In this document: positions 1 through 5,688 of the stretch, in pieces
Position numbering within the stretch: position 1 is the first letter of the stretch
Layout: every line of letters begins with the position of its first letter
NCBI GenBank assembly: GCA_021796155.1
Contig: JAJYOO010000155.1
Location: forward strand, 1-6,218
Length of the DNA stretch: 6,218 nucleotides
Reading direction: 5' to 3'
Source of the DNA: Chloroflexota bacterium
Lineage (GTDB): Bacteria; Chloroflexota; Anaerolineae; Anaerolineales; Villigracilaceae
Translations under genes and position numbers: made by a program
Notes under the pieces: model-generated
The model's input: only the letters and a program-made list of their open reading frames with translations
What the model was told of the DNA's origin: nothing
Database searches by the model: none

Positions 1-1836
1 CCAGAATCTTGTGGCCGAATCATCCAGTGAGTCGCCTTGCTTGATATTTGTGCCGCCGAACTGATCGGTGTAATGATCCAGAATCTTGGTATAGAAAATG
101 ATCTGGCCGCCGGTTGGACCGTCGTTTGTCGAACCGCCATCATTCACAAGGCCGCCCAGCATTTGATCCTGTCCGCTGCGGCTGGTTGTCAACTGTCCTG
201 AAATATCGAAGGTTGCCTGTGTGGTTCCCAAAGTAAGGCTGCCATCCGTGCCGCTGCATTCCGGTCCCGGCCCGCCTGTGTAATTGCACAGTACAGCGTA
301 ATTACCCGCTGCAAATGTGACTGGCCCGGTTGTCGTGCCATTTTCCCAAACGGTCAATTGTGGCACATGAGTTGCGTCGGTATAAAAATGCTGGCCATCT
401 GAGATCAAATCCGTTGCCACAAGATTCTGGAATGCAAAATAATCCGAGATATCAAAGTTGATTGTGTATTGGATAATGTCGCCCGGCGTCGGGCCGTTTG
501 CATCGGGATCATACACATCGCTGCTGGTCTTCGTGACTTTGAGCGAGCGATTCGTTCCGGTCCCGACTCCCGTGCCGGATACAGGCGTCGGGGCATCGCG
601 CGTGTCCAGCGGAGTCCAGGTTCCCGTCATCGAGGCCGAGTTTGAAGTCGAGGTTGGAGCGCCGGTGGTTGGAGGAATAATGTCTCCGCTGCTCGCGTTC
701 AAATCCGAAATGTAATATTCGAACGTGACAGTAATATCATTTCCGGATGCACCAGTAACTGAATTGTAGTGAAGTGTTATGCTTTGACCGCTGTACGGCC
801 CTCCTGCCGATGGCTCTGTAACGCTATCAGCGGGCGGAGTGGATTGCAAATTTCCCAAATAAAAGATGTTGGGCGGCAGTGGATCGGTAATATCAATATT
901 TGTAACTGTCTGGCCGTCGGCAATATCAACTGTCAATTTATAGGTGTGCGGATAGTTCGGCCCGGTGGCTGTATCAGCCCCGCCGCTTTTCGAAAAACTG
1001 ATCACCGTCGGGTTGACATCGCCGTGTGCAGACCAGGTTGACGGCACACCTGTGTCAGACAGGATCGTGGTATCTGTTGGTGTGGTACAGCACCAGTCCA
1101 CGGTTGGCGTTGCGCCGAATTGAAAACCGGCCCGGGCGCGGATGGATAAGGCGGTCCCCAAATCCGCAAGCGGGCTGAGATAAGCCGGGATGTTCACGGT
1201 TACCGGAGGCTGGCCGGGCGTAAACGAACCGAAGGGCAGGACGACCACAACCAATTGATCGCCGGGCTTGCCGCAGACTTTAAGAAAATTTCCTGAAGTA
1301 TCGAGCGCCAATGGATGATCCACTGGATATTCCCCGCTGGCGCATCCGCTGCCGGTGTTTGGAAAAGTCAACGTGTAAACGGTGAGCGCGTTGCCTTGAT
1401 ACGTGGCAGTGTAGTTCACTTGTGGGGAATCGGGGCTGGCCGGGTCTGCCGGTTGAGCCGGGAAAATGCCATCATATAAATTCCCGCCCGGATTGGGCGT
1501 GGTGCCGGGATAGATTCCATCTGCGCCCGTGCGCGGGATATAAAGATCAATGAAAGGTCCGTAACCCGTTGGGCCATAGCCGGATGAATCGCCTGTGCTG
1601 TTGAATGTGGCGGTTATGGTGAAATTAGAACCCAGGCTGACGTTCCCAACGCTGACCGAAACCTGCGGAACCGGCGTCTGGAGTGGAACGGGTTGCGCCG
1701 GCTCAGGGAGCGGCGCGGCGAATGTTTGTCCCCGCGGCTGAAACAAAATAGCCAGCAATACGCTGGCTGTAAACACGAACTTCCTTATAGAAGAAACCGA
1801 TGTTCCTCGTCGTAGATTGATGGATAAGTCCAGCAT
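1..1836 (-). CDS. Secreted DUF11 / isopeptide-forming (fimbrial D2-like) surface protein, C-terminus beyond left edge
   Basis: The reading frame is open for 612 codons from an ATG at 1836 to the window edge, with no stop, so the C-terminal part and any cell-wall or membrane anchor are missing. Residues 1-41 look like a signal peptide: arginines and a lysine at 9-19, a hydrophobic core VFTASVLLAILF (21-32), and a likely cleavage site near TFA-APLP (38-44). A Pro-rich linker follows, then an all-beta, Gly/Thr/Asn-rich chain. Residues 60-270 include NVSLGSNFTITATFNSTG and GYGPFIDLYIP, as seen at the start of 'isopeptide-forming fimbrial' proteins. Two DUF11/D2-like modules begin with FSKSGG (281) and SLKVTKTSSD (431); the second has PGDIIQYTI (451-459). 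Each has a later Asp motif (ITDPLPPN, ATDLISD). Cys pairs occur at 165/188, 249/250 and 517/527. The probable role is a surface or adhesive protein; the ligand is unknown. A GAGGG lies 3 nt before the ATG, a short spacing. Family placement is from recognition of the sequence style. Confidence 0.85.
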   Translation of the reverse strand, partial: MLDLSINLRRGTSVSSIRKFVFTASVLLAILFQPRGQTFAAPLPEPAQPVPLQTPVPQVSVSVGNVSLGSNFTITATFNSTGDSSGYGPTGYGPFIDLYIPRTGADGIYPGTTPNPGGNLYDGIFPAQPADPASPDSPQVNYTATYQGNALTVYTLTFPNTGSGCASGEYPVDHPLALDTSGNFLKVCGKPGDQLVVVVLPFGSFTPGQPPVTVNIPAYLSPLADLGTALSIRARAGFQFGATPTVDWCCTTPTDTTILSDTGVPSTWSAHGDVNPTVISFSKSGGADTATGPNYPHTYKLTVDIADGQTVTNIDITDPLPPNIFYLGNLQSTPPADSVTEPSAGGPYSGQSITLHYNSVTGASGNDITVTFEYYISDLNASSGDIIPPTTGAPTSTSNSASMTGTWTPLDTRDAPTPVSGTGVGTGTNRSLKVTKTSSDVYDPDANGPTPGDIIQYTINFDISDYFAFQNLVATDLISDGQHFYTDATHVPQLTVWENGTTTGPVTFAAGNYAVLCNYTGGPGPECSGTDGSLTLGTTQATFDISGQLTTSRSGQDQMLGGLVNDGGSTNDGPTGGQIIFYTKILDHYTDQFGGTNIKQGDSLDDSATRFW

Positions 1837-1991
1837 ACACCCTCGCCCAATGAAAGATTGGAATGGCAAAACCGCACGGTCGGTTCCGCTGGTTGCTCGC
1901 CAGGGCCCTTATCCAAAAAAGAAAATAATCGCAGTGGAAGAAGCGGCCAAATCGAGGACCTGGGTCGTTGCACCCGCACTTATTACTAACT
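1837..1991 (-). promoter_or_regulatory. Long, hairpin-rich 5' leader of the surface-protein gene
   Basis: If transcription starts about 7 nt after the -10 at 1998-2003, the mRNA has a leader of about 155 nt before the ATG at 1836. No convincing gene lies in it. It can form several small hairpins: GGGT/ACCC (1962-1965 with 1972-1975), CTGG/CCAG (1889-1892 with 1900-1903), AACCG/CGGTT (1870-1874 with 1881-1885) and CCAAT/ATTGG (1847-1851 with 1857-1861). The last one stops just before the GAGGG that would serve as ribosome-binding site. TGGC at 1864-1867 can also pair with GCCA at 1899-1902, which would compete with the CTGG/CCAG stem. I cannot match this to a riboswitch class I know. Short hairpins also occur by chance, so a regulatory role is an inference. 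Confidence 0.4.
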
Positions 1992-1997
1992 TGGGCA

Positions 1998-2026
1998 ATT
2001 CTAAGATAACGATGAGAAAGAGTCAA
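1998..2026 (-). promoter_or_regulatory. Sigma70-type promoter for the surface-protein gene
   Basis: Read on the minus strand, TTGACT (2026-2021) and TAGAAT (2003-1998) are separated by exactly 17 nt. Each hexamer matches the consensus at five of six positions. The expected transcription start is near 1991. The promoter lies between the terminator at 2081-2113 and the surface-protein gene, which fits an independent transcription unit. Confidence 0.65.
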
Positions 2027-2080
2027 TTTGCAATGTTGAAAACCCCGCCTTCATTTTTGTTTGTTGTCTATCTATTTGCA

Positions 2081-2113
2081 AAAATCTCTTCGATACCATT
2101 TCGAAGAGATTTT
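2081..2113 (-). terminator. Hairpin terminator after the SDH proteinase / DUF2277 unit, possibly bidirectional
   Basis: AAAATCTCTTCGA (2081-2093) and TCGAAGAGATTTT (2101-2113) are perfect 13-nt inverted arms around a 7-nt loop. The four outer pairs are A/T, so a 9-bp stem is flanked by an A-tract and a T-tract. Such elements can end transcription from either side. On the minus strand the T run is five long. It lies 84 nt past the DUF2277 stop codon and before the promoter of the next gene. The short T-tract and modest GC content of the stem keep confidence moderate. Confidence 0.6.
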
Positions 2114-2197
2114 GAATGTATGTGTGCTTTCCATTAAGGATGTGACAATCCGCCTGGCTTCTGTTAACCATTTCCTTTCGCGATGATGGACAAACCG

Positions 2198-2413
2198 CTA
2201 TTGAGTATGTTCTGCTTTGATGGAAAGATTCGATAACAGTTTTTGCGTGGACAATGCCACCTCGCGGACTGCCGCATCGAACGCGGCCTGATTGGTTTTG
2301 GACGGCTTTCGATATCCGCTCACCTTGCGGACGTATTGGAGTGCGGCTTCATTGATTTCCTGTTCGGTCGCGATGTGATCCGATAAACGCAAAACTTTAA
2401 TGCTTCTACACAT
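2198..2413 (-). CDS. DUF2277 family small protein
   Basis: This encodes a 71-residue soluble protein that I recognise as DUF2277 (a family of short, uncharacterised bacterial proteins). Signature parts are the N-terminal MCRSIKVLR, the central EINEAALQYVRKVSGYRKPS (18-37) and the AAFDAAVREVA helix (43-53) followed by TQKLL. The length is normal for the family and the protein looks complete. It appears mainly helical, with no signal peptide or membrane segment. The family has no known function, and I do not assign one. It starts 26 nt after the stop of the SDH-family proteinase and is followed by a terminator, so the two are probably co-transcribed. The start is well fixed: the family begins with MCRSIK and a strong ribosome-binding site precedes it. 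Only the tail after about residue 63 (KAEHTQ) looks unconserved. Confidence 0.92.
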   Translation of the reverse strand: MCRSIKVLRLSDHIATEQEINEAALQYVRKVSGYRKPSKTNQAAFDAAVREVALSTQKLLSNLSIKAEHTQ

Positions 2414-2418
2414 GCCAA

Positions 2419-2426
2419 CTTCCTTC
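2419..2426 (-). promoter_or_regulatory. Ribosome-binding site of the DUF2277 gene
   Basis: GAAGGAAG on the minus strand ends 5 nt before the ATG at 2413. It is the clearest Shine-Dalgarno sequence in the window and lies in the 26-nt gap inside the two-gene unit. It contrasts with the first genes of the neighbouring units, which lack such a site. Confidence 0.75.
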
Positions 2427-2439
2427 TTTGCAGTAAAGC

Positions 2440-3468
2440 TTACCGAATATGCAAAATAGATTGCACCTTCTGGCCTTTGACTTTTTCAACTTTGCGCCAG
2501 GAAGACTCATCGTTCAAGGTTTGCCAGCGGCGTTCAGCCTGGATGTAATTCCAGTCTTTGTCGTTCTGATAATAAATCTGCACGCCTTTGGCTTCATGGA
2601 TGTTGAGAATTTCGTTGTCGTGGTAATTATATTCGTTGAAATCCGTCAGCGCTTTCTGCGCCATCTCGGAATATAACGCGTTGAGTTCTAGTAACAAATC
2701 ATTTGCTTTTGAATCAAGCGTGGACACATTCAATCCGATGCGCTTGGCCTCGCGCTCAGTGATCGGATAGGAATGCGACGGATAATCCGAGTTCAGCAAT
2801 TTGCTGATGCGGTCACATTCGGCTTCATCCTTGATATGAAAAGACAAAATCTCTTTGCAGATTTTGATGGAGAGCGAACTTGAGCGGTCAATTGCACCGA
2901 CTACGAGCGGATGAATATATTGGAAGATGTCGGTGTATGGATTGCTGTGATGTTCCTTCGAGTTGGCGTTCCATAGCGAGACGATGCGCGCCAGTTCATC
3001 CTGGCTGACGCTGACGCGGCGGTTGTTGCGTTCGTCAATTGGTGAAAGGTCATGCACGAGGGATGAATCAATTGCGGTGAGATGCGCCAGCGGGCCCATC
3101 TTGATATCGTCCGCACCGAGGGCAATCATCGTCGCAGCGGACGCGCTTTCGAGCGGCACCAGCGCGTGGACGCGTTTGTTGTATTCGCGCATCAGGTTTA
3201 CCAGACGCAGCGAAGCTTCCACGTCGCCGCCATTCGATTTTATGAACAGGGAAATATCTTCCGTCGGGCCGATATGTTTGAAAATTTCATACAAGGCAAT
3301 TACATCGTTATCACAGACCGAGCCTCGGTCGGATGTCCAATAAACAAGCAGCTTTGTGCCGATCTGCTTTTCGACCTTGGTGATGATTGCCTGCGTTTCA
3401 TCGTAGAGCAGCGGCGGTTGTTTTATATTCTTGTGGTCAATGGAATTGTTGGGAGTGGATTCTGTCAT
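2440..3468 (-). CDS. SDH-family ClpP-fold serine proteinase (serine dehydrogenase proteinase-like)
   Basis: This is a complete 342-residue soluble protein with a ClpP/crotonase-type core at about residues 40-250. I see LFIKSNGGDVEASLRLV (74-90), whose Gly-Gly at 80-81 fits the oxyanion-hole strand. It is followed by PLESASAATMIALGADDIKM (105-124), where Ser110 aligns best with the nucleophile, and by GPLAHLTAIDSS (125-136). SHSYPITEREAKRIGL (231-246) is another stretch typical of the family. The arrangement matches the SDH proteinases (Pfam SDH_sah), which are relatives of ClpP and SppA that lack an attached ATPase. About 80 residues at the C-terminus (265-342), rich in Trp, Tyr and Lys, lie beyond the core. 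There is no signal peptide or membrane helix, so it probably acts in the cytoplasm; the substrate is unknown. The start is fixed by an in-frame TGA nine codons upstream with no other start codon between. It is the first gene of a unit with DUF2277. Confidence 0.85.
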   Translation of the reverse strand: MTESTPNNSIDHKNIKQPPLLYDETQAIITKVEKQIGTKLLVYWTSDRGSVCDNDVIALYEIFKHIGPTEDISLFIKSNGGDVEASLRLVNLMREYNKRVHALVPLESASAATMIALGADDIKMGPLAHLTAIDSSLVHDLSPIDERNNRRVSVSQDELARIVSLWNANSKEHHSNPYTDIFQYIHPLVVGAIDRSSSLSIKICKEILSFHIKDEAECDRISKLLNSDYPSHSYPITEREAKRIGLNVSTLDSKANDLLLELNALYSEMAQKALTDFNEYNYHDNEILNIHEAKGVQIYYQNDKDWNYIQAERRWQTLNDESSWRKVEKVKGQKVQSILHIR

Positions 3469-3477
3469 GGCGGGACG

Positions 3478-3483
3478 ATTATA
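3478..3483 (-). promoter_or_regulatory. Perfect -10 element (TATAAT) directly before the SDH proteinase gene
   Basis: A consensus TATAAT on the minus strand ends 9 nt before the ATG at 3468, which puts the expected transcription start about 2-3 nt before the start codon. No recognisable -35 is present at 16-18 nt, and no Shine-Dalgarno sequence lies before the ATG. A nearly leaderless mRNA is therefore suggested. The AT-rich setting makes a chance TATAAT possible. Confidence 0.45.
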
Positions 3484-3535
3484 AATTGCTAATCAATTAA
3501 TGGAAGGGGACGAATCTTCTAAATTGGCAATTCGC

Positions 3536-4516
3536 CTACTGACCTTGTCTCGCGCTGACGCGGCCGCGCCCGTTCCGCTTGGAATGATAAAGGCGTTCAT
3601 CAGCAGCTTTTAATAACGCTTCCGGCGTATCGCCGTCTTCAGGAAAGTTCACACTTCCCGCGCTGAATGAAATATGGATCGGCGGATTCCCTTTTACGGG
3701 TTCCGCGCGTGCCTGTTCGATAAGCCGCTGAATCAATGCCTGACCACGAACCGGGTCGGTGCCTTGCAGGATGAGCACGAATTCATCGCCGCCATAACGA
3801 AACAGCAGGTCGGTCGTACGAAGTTCTGCCATCACGCGTTGTGCAAAGGCTACCAGAATCTTGTCGCCGCGTGCATGTCCATAATTGTCATTGACTTCCT
3901 TAAAATGATCGAGGTCGAGGAAGGAAAGGGAAAAGCCATAATGATACAGGCGTGCGCGCTTGATGATTTCCTCCAGACGTTCATCGAGAGCCTGACGCGA
4001 TAGCGCTCCGGTCAAGTGATCGAATAATCCTGCGCTGTACTCGGCAGGCTGTATTTCCCGCAGGCGGGCGCTGAGCAGACGCATGATCTCGATTCCTACA
4101 CGCTGGTTGCGTTGGAGAAGTTCATGAAACTCATCGTGCGTCAACGACTTCAAACGTGTTGGCACAACAGCAACCACACTGGCCGTGCGCGGAATATCCT
4201 CGAGCAACGCGATCTCACCCACCAGCTGGCCGGGATGACGGAAGCCCAGCAAACGCGGATTTTCCAATTCACCCTGAAGAATGGCCAGCGCGCCGCTTTC
4301 AATCCAGTAAACGCTATGGGCGGGTTCGTTTTCGCGGACGAGAATTTCCCCGGCATCCAATTCACAACTATGTCCAGATGCATCCACTAGTTGTTGAAGT
4401 GTGCTTGCAAAAGGCGGCATAGTTCGAGCCGACTCATCATTAAGTTCAGCAGTGTTATTGTAAATATTCTGGATCTTTTCAAATGCTGGCCGAGGCAGGA
4501 ATTCAGCGGAGCACAT
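3536..4516 (-). CDS. Cyclic-nucleotide-binding domain / GGDEF diguanylate cyclase
   Basis: This 326-residue soluble protein is complete. Residues about 35-150 form a cyclic-nucleotide-binding (cNMP, CRP-like) domain. Its phosphate-binding cassette is GEIALL (100-105) followed by PRTAS (109-113), so Glu101 and Arg110, the usual contacts to ribose and phosphate, are present. Residues about 163-322 form a GGDEF domain: DHLTGALSR (166-174), metal-site DLDHFKEVND (201-210), the active-site GGDEF (242-246) and the C-terminal ADERLYHSKRNGRGRV. RTTD (233-236) sits exactly five residues before GGDEF, matching the canonical inhibitory site. The expected activity is synthesis of c-di-GMP from two GTP, controlled by a bound nucleotide and by product feedback. 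There are no membrane segments, so the input is cytoplasmic. An in-frame TAG lies six codons before the ATG at 4516. Met33 at 4420 is an alternative start just before the cNMP domain. Neither start has a clear Shine-Dalgarno sequence. Confidence 0.93.
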   Translation of the reverse strand: MCSAEFLPRPAFEKIQNIYNNTAELNDESARTMPPFASTLQQLVDASGHSCELDAGEILVRENEPAHSVYWIESGALAILQGELENPRLLGFRHPGQLVGEIALLEDIPRTASVVAVVPTRLKSLTHDEFHELLQRNQRVGIEIMRLLSARLREIQPAEYSAGLFDHLTGALSRQALDERLEEIIKRARLYHYGFSLSFLDLDHFKEVNDNYGHARGDKILVAFAQRVMAELRTTDLLFRYGGDEFVLILQGTDPVRGQALIQRLIEQARAEPVKGNPPIHISFSAGSVNFPEDGDTPEALLKAADERLYHSKRNGRGRVSARQGQ

Positions 4517-4528
4517 ATTGGATGCATG

Positions 4529-4537
4529 ATTCTAGCA
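4529..4537 (-). promoter_or_regulatory. Extended -10 promoter element of the CNB-GGDEF gene
   Basis: TGCTAGAAT on the minus strand fits an extended -10 (TGn plus a five-of-six TATAAT match). It ends 12 nt before the ATG at 4516, so the predicted transcript would begin only about 6 nt before the start codon. A TTGGAC lies 22 nt upstream, too far for a standard -35, but extended -10 promoters often do without one. The TAG inside this element is also the in-frame stop that limits the start of the coding region. Confidence 0.45.
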
Positions 4538-4598
4538 TGGATAAAAATATAAACATGTCCAACTTGAATAATTAAATTTTTCGCTGATCGAGCATAGT

Positions 4599-4621
4599 AG
4601 GTCACGTTTTAAACGTGACCT
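4599..4621 (+). repeat. 23-nt palindrome between holB and the CNB-GGDEF gene
   Basis: AGGTCACGTTT (4599-4609) and AAACGTGACCT (4611-4621) are perfect inverted arms around a single central base. As RNA, the pairing extends by a U-G and a G-C pair to 4597/4623. It lies 11 nt after the holB stop codon and about 80-100 nt upstream of the predicted CNB-GGDEF transcription start. No T-tract follows on either strand, so it is a poor intrinsic terminator by itself. It could be a dimer-binding operator, an mRNA 3'-end stabiliser, or one copy of a dispersed intergenic palindromic repeat. I favour the last, from memory of similar GTAGGTCACG-type elements, without proof. Confidence 0.7.
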
Positions 4622-4632
4622 GCGCTTTGGAA

Positions 4633-5649
4633 TTACACCTTCGGCCAATCGAGCAAAAGGACTTCAGCCAGCAGCCGCGCATTGACATTGGCTTCGAGCT
4701 GCGACAAAGCTTTTTCCAAATCGGACACCACGCGTCGCACCTCGGACAAATTGATGCGTCCCGCTAAAAATTCGATTTCCTGCACCCGGTCAATATTTGC
4801 AATCGGCGTGGACGCGCCGCCCACGCGCAGTAAGACATCGCGCCAAAACGAAAGCCAAAGCAAAAGGACATTCCGCATTCCATCTTTATCTTTGGAAAGT
4901 TTCTCGGCATAGGAGAATTTATCCACGCGCGTCGCGGGAAGCAGCGTTTGCAAATCGCCTAACTTTTCGTCGCGGAACGACAAGGCATTTGGATCCTGCA
5001 AAAGTCGCAAAGCGTAACCGGGACGTCCACCGCTGACGTGTGAAATCAAACGTGCCGCGTCTTCATCGGCACCGCGTTCTTTGAGAAATGAGTCAACGAT
5101 TTCCAACGGCAAAGGTCGTAAACGTAAAACCTCACAACGCGAAACGATGGTTGGTAAAAGTCCTTCGGGATTATCGGCAGTCAGAATCAACACCGCGTAA
5201 GACGGCGCTTCTTCGAGAGTTTTGAGCAAGGCATTGGCCGCGTTGTCATTGGCTTCCTGAAAGCGAAGGAATAATGCAACGCGATATTTGGATTGATAAG
5301 GCTTGAGTATCAGCGACCGGCGCGCCTCGCGGACTTGATCCACTTTCAGCGTGCCGCCTTCGGAATCGGCCTGGATGATTGTCAAATCGGGATGTTGCAT
5401 CGCTTCGATTTGTTTGCAGTCGCGACATTTTCCGCAAGGTACACCCGGTTCAACAGTCTGCGTGCAGTTCAAGGCTTGGACCAAACGCAAAGCCAGTGTG
5501 CGGCGTCCCACGCCCGGAGGTCCCGCGAAAAGATACGCATGGCGCGTGGCATCATGTGCAACATGCTGGCGAAGCATGTCCACAGCCCATTCGTGACCGA
5601 GCAAACCCCAGTTGCCTGCACTGAGCATAGTCGAAGTGTTAGTCATCAT
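4633..5649 (-). CDS. holB: DNA polymerase III subunit delta' (clamp loader)
   Basis: This 338-residue protein is the delta' subunit of the replicative clamp loader, which with tau/gamma and delta opens the beta clamp and places it on primed DNA. It has the AAA+ layout: GHEWAVDMLRQ (18-28), a P-loop-like GPPGVGRRT (43-51), a Cys4 zinc module (C62, C72, C75, C78, with PCGKCRDC), NALLKTLEEAP (139-149), LTADNPEGLLPTIVSRC (156-172) and a helical C-terminal domain. The Walker A lysine is replaced by Arg, and the acidic Walker B residues are replaced (FLRFQ, 127-131), so ATP hydrolysis is not expected. The SRC arginine finger (170-172), which acts on the neighbouring subunit, is intact. This is usual for delta'. 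An in-frame TAG lies two codons before the first ATG (5649). Met2 (5646) and Met8 (5628) are alternative starts; residues 1-12 derive from repeat DNA, so Met8 is possible. It follows rsgA by 35 nt and is probably co-transcribed with it. Confidence 0.93.
   Translation of the reverse strand: MMTNTSTMLSAGNWGLLGHEWAVDMLRQHVAHDATRHAYLFAGPPGVGRRTLALRLVQALNCTQTVEPGVPCGKCRDCKQIEAMQHPDLTIIQADSEGGTLKVDQVREARRSLILKPYQSKYRVALFLRFQEANDNAANALLKTLEEAPSYAVLILTADNPEGLLPTIVSRCEVLRLRPLPLEIVDSFLKERGADEDAARLISHVSGGRPGYALRLLQDPNALSFRDEKLGDLQTLLPATRVDKFSYAEKLSKDKDGMRNVLLLWLSFWRDVLLRVGGASTPIANIDRVQEIEFLAGRINLSEVRRVVSDLEKALSQLEANVNARLLAEVLLLDWPKV
5619..5638 (+). repeat. Copy of a short dispersed repeat overlapping the start of holB
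   Basis: CACTGAGCATAGTCGAAGTG has short inverted ends (CACT/AGTG) and resembles the CACTTCGACTA(C/T)GCTCAGTG repeat that is scattered through many Anaerolineae and some cyanobacterial genomes. One of its frames gives the peptide TEHSRSV, which I know as a marker of this repeat in spurious ORFs. Here it encodes residues 4-10 of holB (NTSTMLS). Only one copy is visible in the window, so its dispersed nature is recalled, not shown. Confidence 0.5.
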
Positions 5650-5658
5650 TTTCTAGTG

Positions 5659-5688
5659 AATCGTAAATCGTCAATTGATAATCGTCAA
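5659..5688 (+). repeat. Short AATCGTCAA-type repeats across the rsgA/holB junction
   Basis: AATCGTAA (5659-5666), AATCGTCAA (5666-5674) and AATCGTCAA (5680-5688) lie in a row, the last two separated by TTGAT. They fill most of the 35-nt gap between the genes and extend over the rsgA stop codon. Similar AT-rich strings of this word are, as far as I recall, common in intergenic DNA of Anaerolineae. No function can be read from them. Confidence 0.55.

Noticed and set aside
458..1041. Plus-strand open frames of 85 and 90 codons inside the surface-protein gene.
   Set aside because: They are antisense to an uninterrupted coding frame and encode nothing recognisable.
1837..1991. c-di-GMP riboswitch (GEMM-I or class II) in the leader of the surface-protein gene.
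   Set aside because: Tempting because of the nearby cyclase and an AACCGACCGTGC string like part of class II, but the remaining conserved core of class II and the GACGCAAAGCC core of class I are absent.
1703..2026. Minus-strand open frame of 107 codons starting with TTG, overlapping the leader and the N-terminus of the surface protein.
   Set aside because: Its start coincides with the -35 hexamer, its sequence resembles no family, and the overlapping frame has a clear signal peptide and continues for over 600 codons.
1817..2137. Plus-strand open frame of 106 codons across the leader, promoter and terminator.
   Set aside because: No ribosome-binding site, no recognisable domain, and it runs through the regulatory elements of the minus-strand genes.
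4599..4621. CRP-type binding site before the CNB-GGDEF gene.
   Set aside because: The half-sites are GTCAC...GTGAC, the opposite orientation to TGTGA-N6-TCACA.
4633..5649. Loss of function of holB because of the altered Walker A and B motifs.
   Set aside because: Delta' subunits often lack ATP hydrolysis motifs; the SRC arginine finger, zinc Cys residues and full length are all present.
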